64,000 nucleotides of DNA from NCBI GenBank assembly GCA_000739535.1, contig DF820470.1, forward strand, positions 268,511 to 332,510, given 5' to 3'. The stretch's first letter is position 1. Every line of letters begins with the position of its first letter. The position numbers and the translations under genes were made by a program. The stretch comes from Candidatus Vecturithrix granuli. Lineage in GTDB: Bacteria; Moduliflexota; Moduliflexia; Moduliflexales; Moduliflexaceae. Shown in pieces: positions 17,490 to 25,824 of this stretch. Below the pieces are notes generated by a model. That model searched no databases and was not told the origin of the DNA. It saw nothing but the letters and a program-made list of their open reading frames with translations.

Positions 17490-19394
17490 TTACACCTCGC
17501 AATGCTGCCGGTGCAGGGATTCAGGCGTATAAAAACGCACTCCTAAATCTTCAACATTCTGCGGATGTTCCGGCAAGGCCATCTCCTGCGTTAATTCGTC
17601 TTCCAGTTCACTCTGAATGGTCCAGATTCGGCGGTATAAGCCTTCCTGCCGGATCAATTCTGCATGGGAGCCGGCCTGCACCAGTCGCCCGCCATCCAGC
17701 ACCAGAATCAAATCTGCTTCCGCGAGCGTGGCAATGCGGTGCGAGATCATAAAGGTCGTCGCATAGTTTCTGCTGCGGATCGCATGCCGAATTACAGCGT
17801 CGGTTTCCGTGTCCACCGCGCTCAGAGAATCGTCAAAAATCAGAATCGGACAATGACGAATCAGGGTCCGAGCAATCGCCATGCGCTGCTTCTGTCCGCC
17901 GGAAAGGGTGACACCTTTTTCTCCCACCGCGGTTTCGTAGCCTTGTTCAAATTGTAAAATAACCTCATGCAAAGAGGCCATGCGGGCCGCGTCAAAAATT
18001 TCAGCATCCTGCGTGTTGTTGCGAGCCAAACGGATATTTTCTTTCACTGTTTTTGAGAACAGAAATGGCTCCTGAAGCACAAGTCCGACATGCTTACGCA
18101 GCCAGTGCTTATCAATTTCTTTCAATTCAACGCCATCAAGGGTAATTGAGCCTTGTTGATAGTCGTACAGACGCGCCAATAGATGCACCAACGCGGTTTT
18201 GCCGGACCCGGTCGGCCCCAAAATTGCCACAGTCTGTCCGGATTGAATGCGAAATGAAATATCTTGTAACACCGGTTTTCCGGGTTCATATTCAAATGAG
18301 ACATTGCGGAATTCCAGGTTCCCGTGAATAGGCGGTTTCGTTTGAGCCTGTTCGACCGACTCCGTTGGTTCCGCGAGAATTTCCTGAATACGCTTTAACG
18401 CCACCAGGGCTTTGCCCATATCTGTCAGCACGCGTCCCATTTGTCGAACTGGACGGATAATCTGATCCACATAAGCGATGAAAACCACGAGAGTGCCTAA
18501 ACTGATCAGCCCTTTTGCCGCCCAATATGCGCCGCAAATTAACACGATCCCAAATTGGGTCATGCCCAGGAACGCAGAGACCAGCCAATACACGGCCAGT
18601 AAACGGATCAACCGATAAGTCGTGTCGCGATAATCCTGGTTCGTCTGGTCAAATTTCTCAATTTCATAGACCTGGCGCGTAAACGCCCGCACTACACGGA
18701 CGCCGGAAAGATTTTCCTGCAACACGGTGGACATCCGTCCTTCGGCCTCATCTGAGGCTTGAAACACTTTTTGAACTTTGAGAAAAAAGAGGTACGCAAA
18801 GCCAAAAATGATCGGGATAATCGCCATTGTGACGAGCGCCATTCGCTGATCCAACGCAAACATAAGCGGAATCACCGTAACAATAATGAACAGCGCGCGT
18901 CCGACTTCCACAAACTGCACAGCCAGGAATTGCCGAATAGTATCCACATCCGAGGTGCAGCGTTGAATCAGGTCTCCGGTTTCCGCGTTCACATGGTAAT
19001 TGTAGTGGAGATGTTGTAAGTGATCATAGACCCGGTCGCGGATATGTTGGGCGGTTGATTCTGCCGCAATCGCCGACCACCGACCTTTCAGATATTGGAA
19101 CACTCCTTCGGCGATTGCCAGAGCAATCACAGTCAGGCTGCACATCCATAAATTTCGAACTAATACCTCTTTTCCTCCTGCGCTTTCGATCAGCCTCCGC
19201 AGCCATATCAAGGTCTCTGACAGTGGTTTATCACCGATGATCGAATCAATCGTGGCTCGCAAGACGAGCGGAGCCAGCAGACCGAAACCGGTCGCCAGGC
19301 CAATCGCCGCAATTGACCCGGCATACAACACGCGATTGCCGCGCATAAAATCCCATAAAAGGGTAACTTGCTGTAACCTGCCTTTCTTGATCAT
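17490..19394 (-). CDS. Heterodimeric ABC exporter subunit (YheI-like, degenerate catalytic site)
   Basis: A 634-residue half-transporter. Walker A GPTGSGKTA and signature LSGGQKQR are intact. The Walker B sequence is LIFDDSLSAVD, so Asp replaces the catalytic Glu that follows Walker B. Together with LSTGE in the partner, this predicts one working ATP site (partner Walker motifs plus this LSGGQ) and one non-hydrolysing site. It precedes the partner on the (-) strand. Two small genes lie upstream. The start MIKKGRLQQVTLLWDF is the only plausible one. Confidence 0.87.
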   Translation of the reverse strand: MIKKGRLQQVTLLWDFMRGNRVLYAGSIAAIGLATGFGLLAPLVLRATIDSIIGDKPLSETLIWLRRLIESAGGKEVLVRNLWMCSLTVIALAIAEGVFQYLKGRWSAIAAESTAQHIRDRVYDHLQHLHYNYHVNAETGDLIQRCTSDVDTIRQFLAVQFVEVGRALFIIVTVIPLMFALDQRMALVTMAIIPIIFGFAYLFFLKVQKVFQASDEAEGRMSTVLQENLSGVRVVRAFTRQVYEIEKFDQTNQDYRDTTYRLIRLLAVYWLVSAFLGMTQFGIVLICGAYWAAKGLISLGTLVVFIAYVDQIIRPVRQMGRVLTDMGKALVALKRIQEILAEPTESVEQAQTKPPIHGNLEFRNVSFEYEPGKPVLQDISFRIQSGQTVAILGPTGSGKTALVHLLARLYDYQQGSITLDGVELKEIDKHWLRKHVGLVLQEPFLFSKTVKENIRLARNNTQDAEIFDAARMASLHEVILQFEQGYETAVGEKGVTLSGGQKQRMAIARTLIRHCPILIFDDSLSAVDTETDAVIRHAIRSRNYATTFMISHRIATLAEADLILVLDGGRLVQAGSHAELIRQEGLYRRIWTIQSELEDELTQEMALPEHPQNVEDLGVRFYTPESLHRQHCEV

Positions 19395-19407
19395 AATTTA
19401 GGGTATA

Positions 19408-19438
19408 GACTCCCGGAATCTCTGAGATTCCGGGAGTC
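19408..19438 (-). terminator. Strong hairpin between small gene and exporter
   Basis: 15-bp perfect arms GACTCCCGGAATCTC and complement around one base. It lies 14 bases upstream of the exporter start and 27 bases downstream of the 19465 stop, so it could terminate or attenuate transcription into the exporter genes. Confidence 0.55.
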
Positions 19439-19464
19439 TTCTACTCGGTTGTTTTCATAGCGCA

Positions 19465-19677
19465 TCAGAACTTACATTGACCCAGATACATCGCCTGAAT
19501 ACGGTTCATTTCCCAGCGGGCCTGTTCTGCCGCTTTTATCTGTTGATATGTTACTTCAGGTTTTTCGTGTTTGGGTTTCGCTGTGGCTGCCCGAATTTTC
19601 GTCGTCACCGGCAAAATCTCCAGATTGATAAAATACGCAAATCTCGGTAGTGTAATTTTCAATGAATAAGCTTTCAT
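19465..19677 (-). CDS. Small protein of unknown function (70 aa)
   Basis: The chosen start MKAYSLKITLPRFAYFINLE has GGAG eight bases upstream. The longer frame to 19752 reads through a palindromic repeat and is rejected. The protein has a hydrophobic aromatic N-terminal half, a Lys/Pro-rich middle (TAKPKHEKPEVTYQQ) and a helical tail ending MYLGQCKF. No family is recognised. It lies upstream of an exporter pair, which would fit an exported peptide or its precursor, but nothing in the sequence proves that. Confidence 0.5.
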   Translation of the reverse strand: MKAYSLKITLPRFAYFINLEILPVTTKIRAATAKPKHEKPEVTYQQIKAAEQARWEMNRIQAMYLGQCKF

Positions 19678-19713
19678 ATATTTTTCTCCATCATAAGAGT
19701 TGTTTCGGGAATC

Positions 19714-19770
19714 GGTTCGTAGTTCCGCCTTCAGGCGGAAGAACTCATTCAAGCGAGAACTACAAACTTG
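19714..19770. repeat. GTTCGTAGTTCCGCC-type palindromic repeat
   Basis: GGTTCGTAGTTCCGCCTTC, AGGCGG, then AAGCGAGAACTACAAAC. Same family as the 15342 copy; it lies upstream of the 19677 small gene. Confidence 0.6.
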
Positions 19771-19809
19771 TTAATTATACTTGAACAGAGCGTTCCACTG
19801 TTGCAATTT

Positions 19810-19971
19810 CTACCAAAAATCCTGTTCGAACAACCAGACGGCATAAGTGGTGATATTTTTCTTCCCCGCCGAAACGTCGAATTGTCCTGGATTTTGATGA
19901 TTTCCGACCATAAGCATATCTACTGCTGTTGCAGTGCTCATCTCCGCGTATGTACGAGATGTGTTTCTCAT
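19810..19971 (-). CDS. Small protein of unknown function (53 aa)
   Basis: The start at 19971 (MRNTSRTYAEMSTATAVDML) is supported by an AAAGGAGATAGAAAT ribosome site. The protein is small and polar, ends AVWLFEQDFW, and has no recognised domain or signal peptide. It is transcribed in the same direction as the 70-residue gene and the exporter pair. A shifted (+) frame over the same bases lacks a ribosome site. It could be a peptide substrate of the exporter, but this is only positional. Confidence 0.45.
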   Translation of the reverse strand: MRNTSRTYAEMSTATAVDMLMVGNHQNPGQFDVSAGKKNITTYAVWLFEQDFW

Positions 19972-20709
19972 ATTTCTATCTCCTTTTGACAATTCACAAT
20001 TGGCAATTGGCAATCAACAATTGACAATTGTCAATATCACTGCTTGCGATACCATGCGTGTGTGTTGGCAGGTCTGAAGACGCGCAGGGGTTGCGAAATT
20101 TTGCGGGAATAACAACCTCAAACGGCGCTCAGCCTGGCCGATAACGATATAAATGTTTTTAAGTGAGTCAGATGTTCTCGTGGTTAACACGAGAGAAATA
20201 CTACTGATACTTGCGAAAAATGAACTGCCCGGTGCGGGCGTATGAAGGTATGAAGTCTGGAAGTTCCGCCTGAAAAAAGCTTCTTGCGGAAAAAAGAAGT
20301 GAATAGCTTCTCTGGTTCGTTCCGATGAACATCGAGAAGATCAACACATAAATACAAGTATCCACTCGTTCACGCATTTTGACGTGAATGAGTATAACTG
20401 ATGGCTTTCCCTGGGATCGCGTCTCCAGGCTTCATCCATTCACTACGCTGCCGCTAACGCCGACGCAGTGACCATCTATCATAAGCCATACTGGTGCTTG
20501 ATAAAGTTTGATGCTGATCATGGTAAAATCCTTTCGGTAATTTGTGGACGTATCTGAGCGTTCGTCAGATACATACACGTTCATGTTTATCACACAATGC
20601 TCTTTTACAATTACACTTCCGTAGAAGCGAAAAGTCACCCTAAGAGAGACCGGAAATCTTGTCAAATAATTTTTTTGAAATTTGATTTTTTTCATACCTT
20701 GAAATTCTA
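19972..20709. other. Long intergenic region with small palindromes
   Basis: It holds clustered CAATTG repeats (19987-20037), a TCTCGTG/CACGAGA hairpin (20176-20194) and an ACTCGTTCACG/CGTGAATGAGT hairpin (20364-20393). A reverse-strand TTGACA lies at 20660-20665. A 29-codon (-) frame at 20432-20521 (MISIKLYQAPVWLMIDGHCV...) has AAAGGA six bases before its ATG. I see no other coding signal. Confidence 0.4.
20432..20521 (-). CDS. Possible 29-aa micro-protein
   Basis: The only support is a good AAAGGA site six bases before ATG and a reverse TTGACA about 140 bp upstream (20660-20665) with a TAGGGT 17 bases after it. The product starts MISIKLYQAPVWLMIDGHCV. The hairpin at 20364-20393 could be its terminator. 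This could equally be chance. Confidence 0.2.
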   Translation of the reverse strand: MISIKLYQAPVWLMIDGHCVGVSGSVVNG

Positions 20710-20738
20710 TTGACAGAACTAATGGAGACCTCTATGTT
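20710..20738 (+). promoter_or_regulatory. Candidate sigma-70 promoter of hutU
   Basis: TTGACA (20710-20715) and TATGTT (20733-20738) are separated by exactly 17 bases. A half-copy of the GTAGTAG repeat (20752-20778) and the GGAGGG ribosome site of hutU follow. Confidence 0.55.
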
Positions 20739-20803
20739 TTTCTCAGGGGAAGAAACGCTAAAGCGTTTACTACGAACGGGATTTACATTGGAGGGAACGA
20801 GAG

Positions 20804-22843
20804 ATGATTAGTAATCATGAGATTTCGCAAGCGATGTCTGTCAAATTGGAGGACATATTCGCTGAACTGCCGGCCATGCCGGAATTCGCAGAAGGCATTC
20901 GCCGCGCGCCGAAGCGGGATGCCGCCTTATCGCAAGCTGATATGGAACTCGCGTTCAGGAATGCGCTGCGTTATATTCCTGAACAATGGCATGAGCAGCT
21001 CGCGCCGGAATTTTTAGAGGAACTGCTGACGCGCGGACGTATTTACGGCTATCGCTTTCGTCCGGCCGGCAGGTTATACGGCAAGCCAGTTAATGAGTAC
21101 ACAGGGAATTGTCTGGAAGGCAAAGCCTTTCAGGTGATGATTGAGAACAATCTGGATTTTGAGGTCGCGCTCTACCCTTATGAACTTGTGACCTATGGCG
21201 AAACCGGACAAGTGTGTCAGAATTGGATGCAATACCGCCTCATCAAACGTTATCTGGAAATCATGACTGAGAATCAAACCCTGGTGCTCGAATCAGGGCA
21301 TCCGGTCGGCTTGTTTGCTTCATCCCCCAACGCGCCGCGCGTGATTATCACGAATGCCCTGATGATCGGCATGTTTGACGATTACGAAAATTGGCAGCGC
21401 GCCGCCGCGATTGGAGTAGCGAATTACGGACAAATGACAGCCGGCGGCTGGATGTATATCGGCCCGCAAGGGATTGTGCATGGCACCTACAGCACGATTC
21501 TGAACGCCGGACGCGATAAACTCGGCATTCCGGCTGATCAGGATTTGCGCGGACGCCTGTATGTGACCTCCGGCTTAGGGGGGATGAGCGGCGCGCAGGG
21601 CAAAGCCGTGGAAATCGCGCACGGCGTCGGCATACTGGCCGAAGTAGATTATTCCCGCATTCAGACACGCTACGATCAGGGCTGGATCAGTAAAATCACA
21701 AACACCCCGGCCGAAGCCTTTCAAACGGCAAAAGCATATCAGAGAAAAAAAGAACCCTGCGCCATTGCTTTTTTCGGCAATGTTGTGGATCTGCTGGAAT
21801 ATGCAGTTGAACAACGAATTCAGATCGATCTGCTCTCGGATCAAACCTCTTGTCATGCGGCGTATGACGGCGGTTATTGTCCGCAGGGCTTGACTTTTGA
21901 AGAGCGCACCGAGATGATGAAAAGCAACCCGACAAAATTTCGACAACTGGTTGACAAATCCTTACAGCGTCATTTCGAATTGATCAAAATCCTGGTGGAA
22001 CGCGGCGTGTATTTCTTTGACTATGGCAACAGTTTCATGAAAGCGGTCTATGACGCCGGCGTCAAAGAAATCTGCAAAAACGGCGTGGATGAACTGAATG
22101 GATTTATTTTCCCGTCTTATGTGGAAGACATCATGGGCCCGGTGCTGTTTGACTATGGCTATGGCCCTTTCCGCTGGGTCTGCTTGAGCGGGAAACCAGA
22201 GGATTTACGTAAAACCGATCATGCGGCGATGGCGTGTATTGACCCGGAACGACGGTTCCAGGATCGCGATAATTACGTCTGGATTCGGGATGCTGAAAAA
22301 AATAAGTTAGTGGTTGGCACGCAAGCCCGCATTTTGTATCAGGATGCGATGGGACGCATGAAGATTGCGTTAAAATTTAATGAAATGGTTAGAAACGGCG
22401 AAATCGGCCCGGTGATGCTCGGACGCGACCACCATGACACCGGCGGCACGGATTCCCCGTTCCGCGAAACCTCGAATATCAAAGACGGCAGCAATATCAT
22501 GGCAGATATGGCGACTCAGTGTTTTGCCGGAAACGCGGCACGTGGTATGAGTCTGGTCGCGTTGCACAACGGCGGCGGCGTGGGCATCGGCAAAGTCATT
22601 AACGGCGGTTTCGGATTGGTGCTGGATGGCAGCGAACGAGTGGATCAGGTGATTCAATCTGCGATCCCCTGGGATGTGATGGGCGGCGTGGCGCGGCGAG
22701 CCTGGGCGCGTAACCCGCATTCCATTGCAACCTGCATCGAATATAACCAGACACGCAGCGGCCGCGATCATATCACTCTGCCTTTTATTCCAGAGGAAGC
22801 CCTGGTTAAAAAGCTGGTCGCCAAAGCGTTTGAGAACAAATGA
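20804..22843 (+). CDS. hutU: Urocanate hydratase
   Basis: Converts urocanate to imidazolonepropionate with tightly bound NAD, the second step of histidine degradation, in the cytoplasm. The 679 residues are clearly urocanase (YTGNCLEGKAFQVMIENNLD, ANYGQMTAGGWMYIGPQGI, YVTSGLGGMSGAQGKA, SDQTSCHAAYDGGYCPQG, MLGRDHHDTGGTDSP). The enzyme is about 120 residues longer than the 550-residue proteobacterial form, as in the long class known from Firmicutes and others. The ribosome site is GGAGGGAACGAGAG. hutI follows after one small gene. hutH is not in the window. Confidence 0.95.
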   Translation: MISNHEISQAMSVKLEDIFAELPAMPEFAEGIRRAPKRDAALSQADMELAFRNALRYIPEQWHEQLAPEFLEELLTRGRIYGYRFRPAGRLYGKPVNEYTGNCLEGKAFQVMIENNLDFEVALYPYELVTYGETGQVCQNWMQYRLIKRYLEIMTENQTLVLESGHPVGLFASSPNAPRVIITNALMIGMFDDYENWQRAAAIGVANYGQMTAGGWMYIGPQGIVHGTYSTILNAGRDKLGIPADQDLRGRLYVTSGLGGMSGAQGKAVEIAHGVGILAEVDYSRIQTRYDQGWISKITNTPAEAFQTAKAYQRKKEPCAIAFFGNVVDLLEYAVEQRIQIDLLSDQTSCHAAYDGGYCPQGLTFEERTEMMKSNPTKFRQLVDKSLQRHFELIKILVERGVYFFDYGNSFMKAVYDAGVKEICKNGVDELNGFIFPSYVEDIMGPVLFDYGYGPFRWVCLSGKPEDLRKTDHAAMACIDPERRFQDRDNYVWIRDAEKNKLVVGTQARILYQDAMGRMKIALKFNEMVRNGEIGPVMLGRDHHDTGGTDSPFRETSNIKDGSNIMADMATQCFAGNAARGMSLVALHNGGGVGIGKVINGGFGLVLDGSERVDQVIQSAIPWDVMGGVARRAWARNPHSIATCIEYNQTRSGRDHITLPFIPEEALVKKLVAKAFENK

Positions 22844-22887
22844 AAGGAATGAACTTATGTGTGCATATTCAACAAAGGTGAATAATC

Positions 22888-23187
22888 ATGTTGACGATAC
22901 CGATTCAAGATAAATATGTGAATGTCCTCGCTGCGTTTGGCGACATTCAGTCTGCCATTGACGCTGCTGTGCGGCGTTACACGCTGGAACGGATTACTAC
23001 GAAAATTACCGAACTGCGGCAGCGCGATCAGGCGTATCAGGCCAAATACGGTCTGGAATATCCGGCCTTTGCCGAACGAATCGCCGCAGATGAGGATTTT
23101 GTCACGCAGATCGGGGCAACAATCAATAAACTCTGGGAAAACGATGCAGCGGATTGGGAGTTCTGCTACAAAGGAGTACAAGATTAG
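22888..23187 (+). CDS. Small antitoxin-like protein of unknown function (99 aa)
   Basis: A short acidic helical protein. It begins with a beta-like segment (MLTIPIQDKYVNVLAAFGDI) and continues with YTLERITTKITELRQRDQAY, a layout common among small proteins paired with DUF-type toxins. No partner is intact here: the 180 bases after it contain only a short frame ending VEWVKTNIITK. AAAGGTG precedes the ATG. It lies between hutU and hutI on the same strand, so it may be co-transcribed by accident of insertion. The antitoxin idea is tentative. Confidence 0.45.
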   Translation: MLTIPIQDKYVNVLAAFGDIQSAIDAAVRRYTLERITTKITELRQRDQAYQAKYGLEYPAFAERIAADEDFVTQIGATINKLWENDAADWEFCYKGVQD

Positions 23188-23365
23188 ACGTACACCTTAC
23201 ACAACATTAATTGCGCTGACAGAGGAATTCACTGTTCCGATGTTTGTAGAATGGGTGAAAACAAATATTATTACAAAATAACAGAATGCAGCAACCAACC
23301 TGTATGACGCTGGTGTGAGATTACACCATAACTTTTGGGGGAACTGAAAGGATCCCAGGATAATA

Positions 23366-24625
23366 ATGAAAAACCTCATCATAAAAAATGCGGCCGAACT
23401 TGTGACGTGCCGCGGAAATCGCGCTAAAAAGGGGCGGGAGATGTCGGAACTACACGTCATCCCTGACGGCACAGTCGTGATCGAAGACGGCATCATTACG
23501 GCAGTCGGCAATTCACAAGAGATATGCGCCTATCTCGATGAATCAAACTATGAAGTGATTGACGCTAGCGGCAAGGCAGTATTGCCCGGGTTTGTGGATT
23601 CGCACACACATCTGGTGTTCGGCGGCTATCGCGCCGAAGAATTTTCCTGGCGTTTGCGCGGCGATAGCTATATGGAAATTATGCAGCGCGGCGGCGGGAT
23701 TATCAACACGGTCAAAGCCACGCGACAAGCTTCAAAAGCAGAGTTGCTGGCCTCTGCCAAAAAACGTCTGGATTCGATGGTATCTTTCGGCGTGACGACC
23801 GTAGAAGGCAAAAGCGGCTATGGCCTGGACGATGAAACTGAGATTAAGCAGTTGGAAGTCATGCAGCAATTGAACGAAGAGCACCCGGTTGATGTGGTCA
23901 GCACCTTTTTAGGGGCTCATGCGGTTCCCAACGAGTATAAAGGGCGTGAAGATGAATTTATTGATTTCCTGATTGATAAGGTGCTGCCGGTCGTATCTGA
24001 AAGAAAATTGGCCGAGTTCTGCGACGTGTTTTGTGAACAAAATGTGTTTTCGGTGGAACAATCGCGCCGCTTGCTACGTAAAGCCCAGGAATTCGGATTA
24101 GGAGTAAAATTGCACGCCGATGAAATTGTGCAGCTTGGCGGTGCGGAATTGGCGGCGGAGCTTGGGGCTGTGTCGGCCGATCATCTTCTGCAAGCGTCGG
24201 ACGCCGGAATTAAAGCCCTGGCAGAAGCCGGAGTTGTAGCAACTTTACTGCCGGGCACCGCGTTCAGTTTAAAAGCACCCTATGCGCGCGGCCGTTTTAT
24301 GATCGACCAGGGCTGCGCGGTCGCCCTGGCAACCGACATGAATCCGGGCAGTTGTTTTACCGAATCAATTCCATTGATTTTCGCGCTGGCGGTGTTGTAT
24401 ATGAACCTGAGCATCGAAGAAGCGGTCACAGCCTTCACGATCAACGGCGCGGCTGCGGTTGGTCGAGCTGATAAAATCGGCAGCCTCGACGTCGGCAAAT
24501 ACGGAGATGTGGTTATTTTAGAATTCCCCTCGTACAAATATATTCCGTATCATATCGGCGTCAGCACGGTCGAGAAAGTCATCAAACGCGGCGTGCTGGT
24601 TTTCGACAAAGTAAAATTAAGCTAA
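23366..24625 (+). CDS. hutI: Imidazolonepropionase
   Basis: A 419-residue cytoplasmic amidohydrolase that opens imidazolone-5-propionate to N-formimidoyl-glutamate, the third step of histidine breakdown. Metal-binding HTHLVFGGYR, a second metal His in LHADEIVQ and the ATDMNPGS motif are all present at family positions. The length is normal. It lies downstream of hutU in the same direction. The next step (formimidoylglutamate processing) is not encoded in the window. Confidence 0.94.
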   Translation: MKNLIIKNAAELVTCRGNRAKKGREMSELHVIPDGTVVIEDGIITAVGNSQEICAYLDESNYEVIDASGKAVLPGFVDSHTHLVFGGYRAEEFSWRLRGDSYMEIMQRGGGIINTVKATRQASKAELLASAKKRLDSMVSFGVTTVEGKSGYGLDDETEIKQLEVMQQLNEEHPVDVVSTFLGAHAVPNEYKGREDEFIDFLIDKVLPVVSERKLAEFCDVFCEQNVFSVEQSRRLLRKAQEFGLGVKLHADEIVQLGGAELAAELGAVSADHLLQASDAGIKALAEAGVVATLLPGTAFSLKAPYARGRFMIDQGCAVALATDMNPGSCFTESIPLIFALAVLYMNLSIEEAVTAFTINGAAAVGRADKIGSLDVGKYGDVVILEFPSYKYIPYHIGVSTVEKVIKRGVLVFDKVKLS

Positions 24626-24634
24626 TGGTTATAG

Positions 24635-24654
24635 CAGGCTTTAGCCTGCTTTCG
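24635..24654 (+). terminator. Short hairpin after hutI
   Basis: AGCAGGCTTTAGCCTGCTTT forms a compact stem 10 bases after the hutI stop. A second small stem (CTGACGATTGATCGTCAG) follows. The T-run is weak, so termination is uncertain. Confidence 0.45.
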
Positions 24655-24705
24655 CTTTGAGACTGACGATTGATCGTCAGACCAGGGAGGGAGTGAAAGA
24701 CGAGG

Positions 24706-25824
24706 ATGACATTAACCAACTTACTCAAAGGCATTTTGGGACTCATTTTCCACCTGTGTCGGAAAACTTTGGCGTTTGGATGGCAGAAAATTTCCGGAAT
24801 TTCTCCGGCGTCGTTCCGCCGGAATAATGAGACCCGCCATGCTCACAGAGTGTTGTTTCATGCCCATAACAGGGACGATGCTGAAATCGGAATTGTCAAA
24901 GCCGAACAAATCCGCACGCTTGAAGTCATGCCGGTGACAGTCAAAATTCTCTATACACAATTATTGGCTGCGCAAGCTCTGGCAGATCGCCAGCTTGATC
25001 AACGCGAATTTTCAGATCTCTATGTATTTATGGCGCAAATCGGGCTGGATGCCACCGCCCGCGATCAGGTGCGTAAATCTCTGGTCACGCAGCATGCAGA
25101 TATCATCGCCCTTGCGGATCAAATTCTTGAGCTGGTTAAGCCGGAAGAACAGAAGCTTTTAAAGTTTTCCATGATTAAAGACCTCATTCGAGTTGCGCGC
25201 ATGGACGGCCGCGTTTCAGCGGAAGAACAGCAGAATATTCACTGCCTGGCGGCCCATCTGTACCACACGCCGGAAAAAGTCGCGCAAATCATCGCGTTTG
25301 CGGAAAAAGCGATTGATTATGATGAAAAATTATTGATGGGCAAACTCACGGCGGAAGAGTTTACGAGAGGCGCGAAAAATTTAGCGGCAACTGCTGCGAG
25401 TATTGGCGTTCCGGTGACCGCCGTGTATTTTAGCGGTAGCGTGATTGGCCTGAGCGCAGCCGGCATTATTTCCGGTTTGACTCAATTAGGGCTGGGTGGG
25501 ATTTTAGGTCTCAGTAGTTTAGTGACCGGAATCGGCGTGGTGGTGATGATGGGCATTATCACGTTTAAACTGATTCATTGGGCGATTACTGGTCAAGAAC
25601 GACGTATGGAAAAAATGCGCGAACATCTGATCCAGGAAGTTATCAAGGTGAATCAACAAGCCATGCTCTCACTGGCCGAAGATTTAAATCATCTGGCATC
25701 TCAGATGGAACAGCTTGCTTCAACATCAAGCCAGAATCGCGCGATGTTAGCCCAATTAAAATCAGTATATCAACAGGCGTTACACACCCTGCAAGAACGG
25801 AAGGAACAATATGCCGAATCTTGA
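24706..25824 (+). CDS. TerB-like domain protein with membrane segments and coiled coil
   Basis: 372 residues. Residues about 70-215 resemble the TerB helical fold found in tellurite-resistance and stress proteins (AAQALADRQLDQREFSDLY, then a second repeat-like VARMDGRVSAEEQQNIHCL with acidic residues). Residues about 235-300 are glycine-rich and hydrophobic and should span the membrane two or three times. The last 70 residues are a coiled coil (NHLASQMEQLASTSSQNRA). It overlaps the next gene by 14 bases, so the two are translationally coupled and probably interact. The function is unknown; TerB-like assignment is by pattern only. Confidence 0.6.
   Translation: MTLTNLLKGILGLIFHLCRKTLAFGWQKISGISPASFRRNNETRHAHRVLFHAHNRDDAEIGIVKAEQIRTLEVMPVTVKILYTQLLAAQALADRQLDQREFSDLYVFMAQIGLDATARDQVRKSLVTQHADIIALADQILELVKPEEQKLLKFSMIKDLIRVARMDGRVSAEEQQNIHCLAAHLYHTPEKVAQIIAFAEKAIDYDEKLLMGKLTAEEFTRGAKNLAATAASIGVPVTAVYFSGSVIGLSAAGIISGLTQLGLGGILGLSSLVTGIGVVVMMGIITFKLIHWAITGQERRMEKMREHLIQEVIKVNQQAMLSLAEDLNHLASQMEQLASTSSQNRAMLAQLKSVYQQALHTLQERKEQYAES

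Noticed and set aside
19768-19989. 73-codon (+) frame over the 53-aa small gene
   Set aside because: No ribosome site and no protein-like pattern; the reverse frame has AAAGGAG at the correct spacing.
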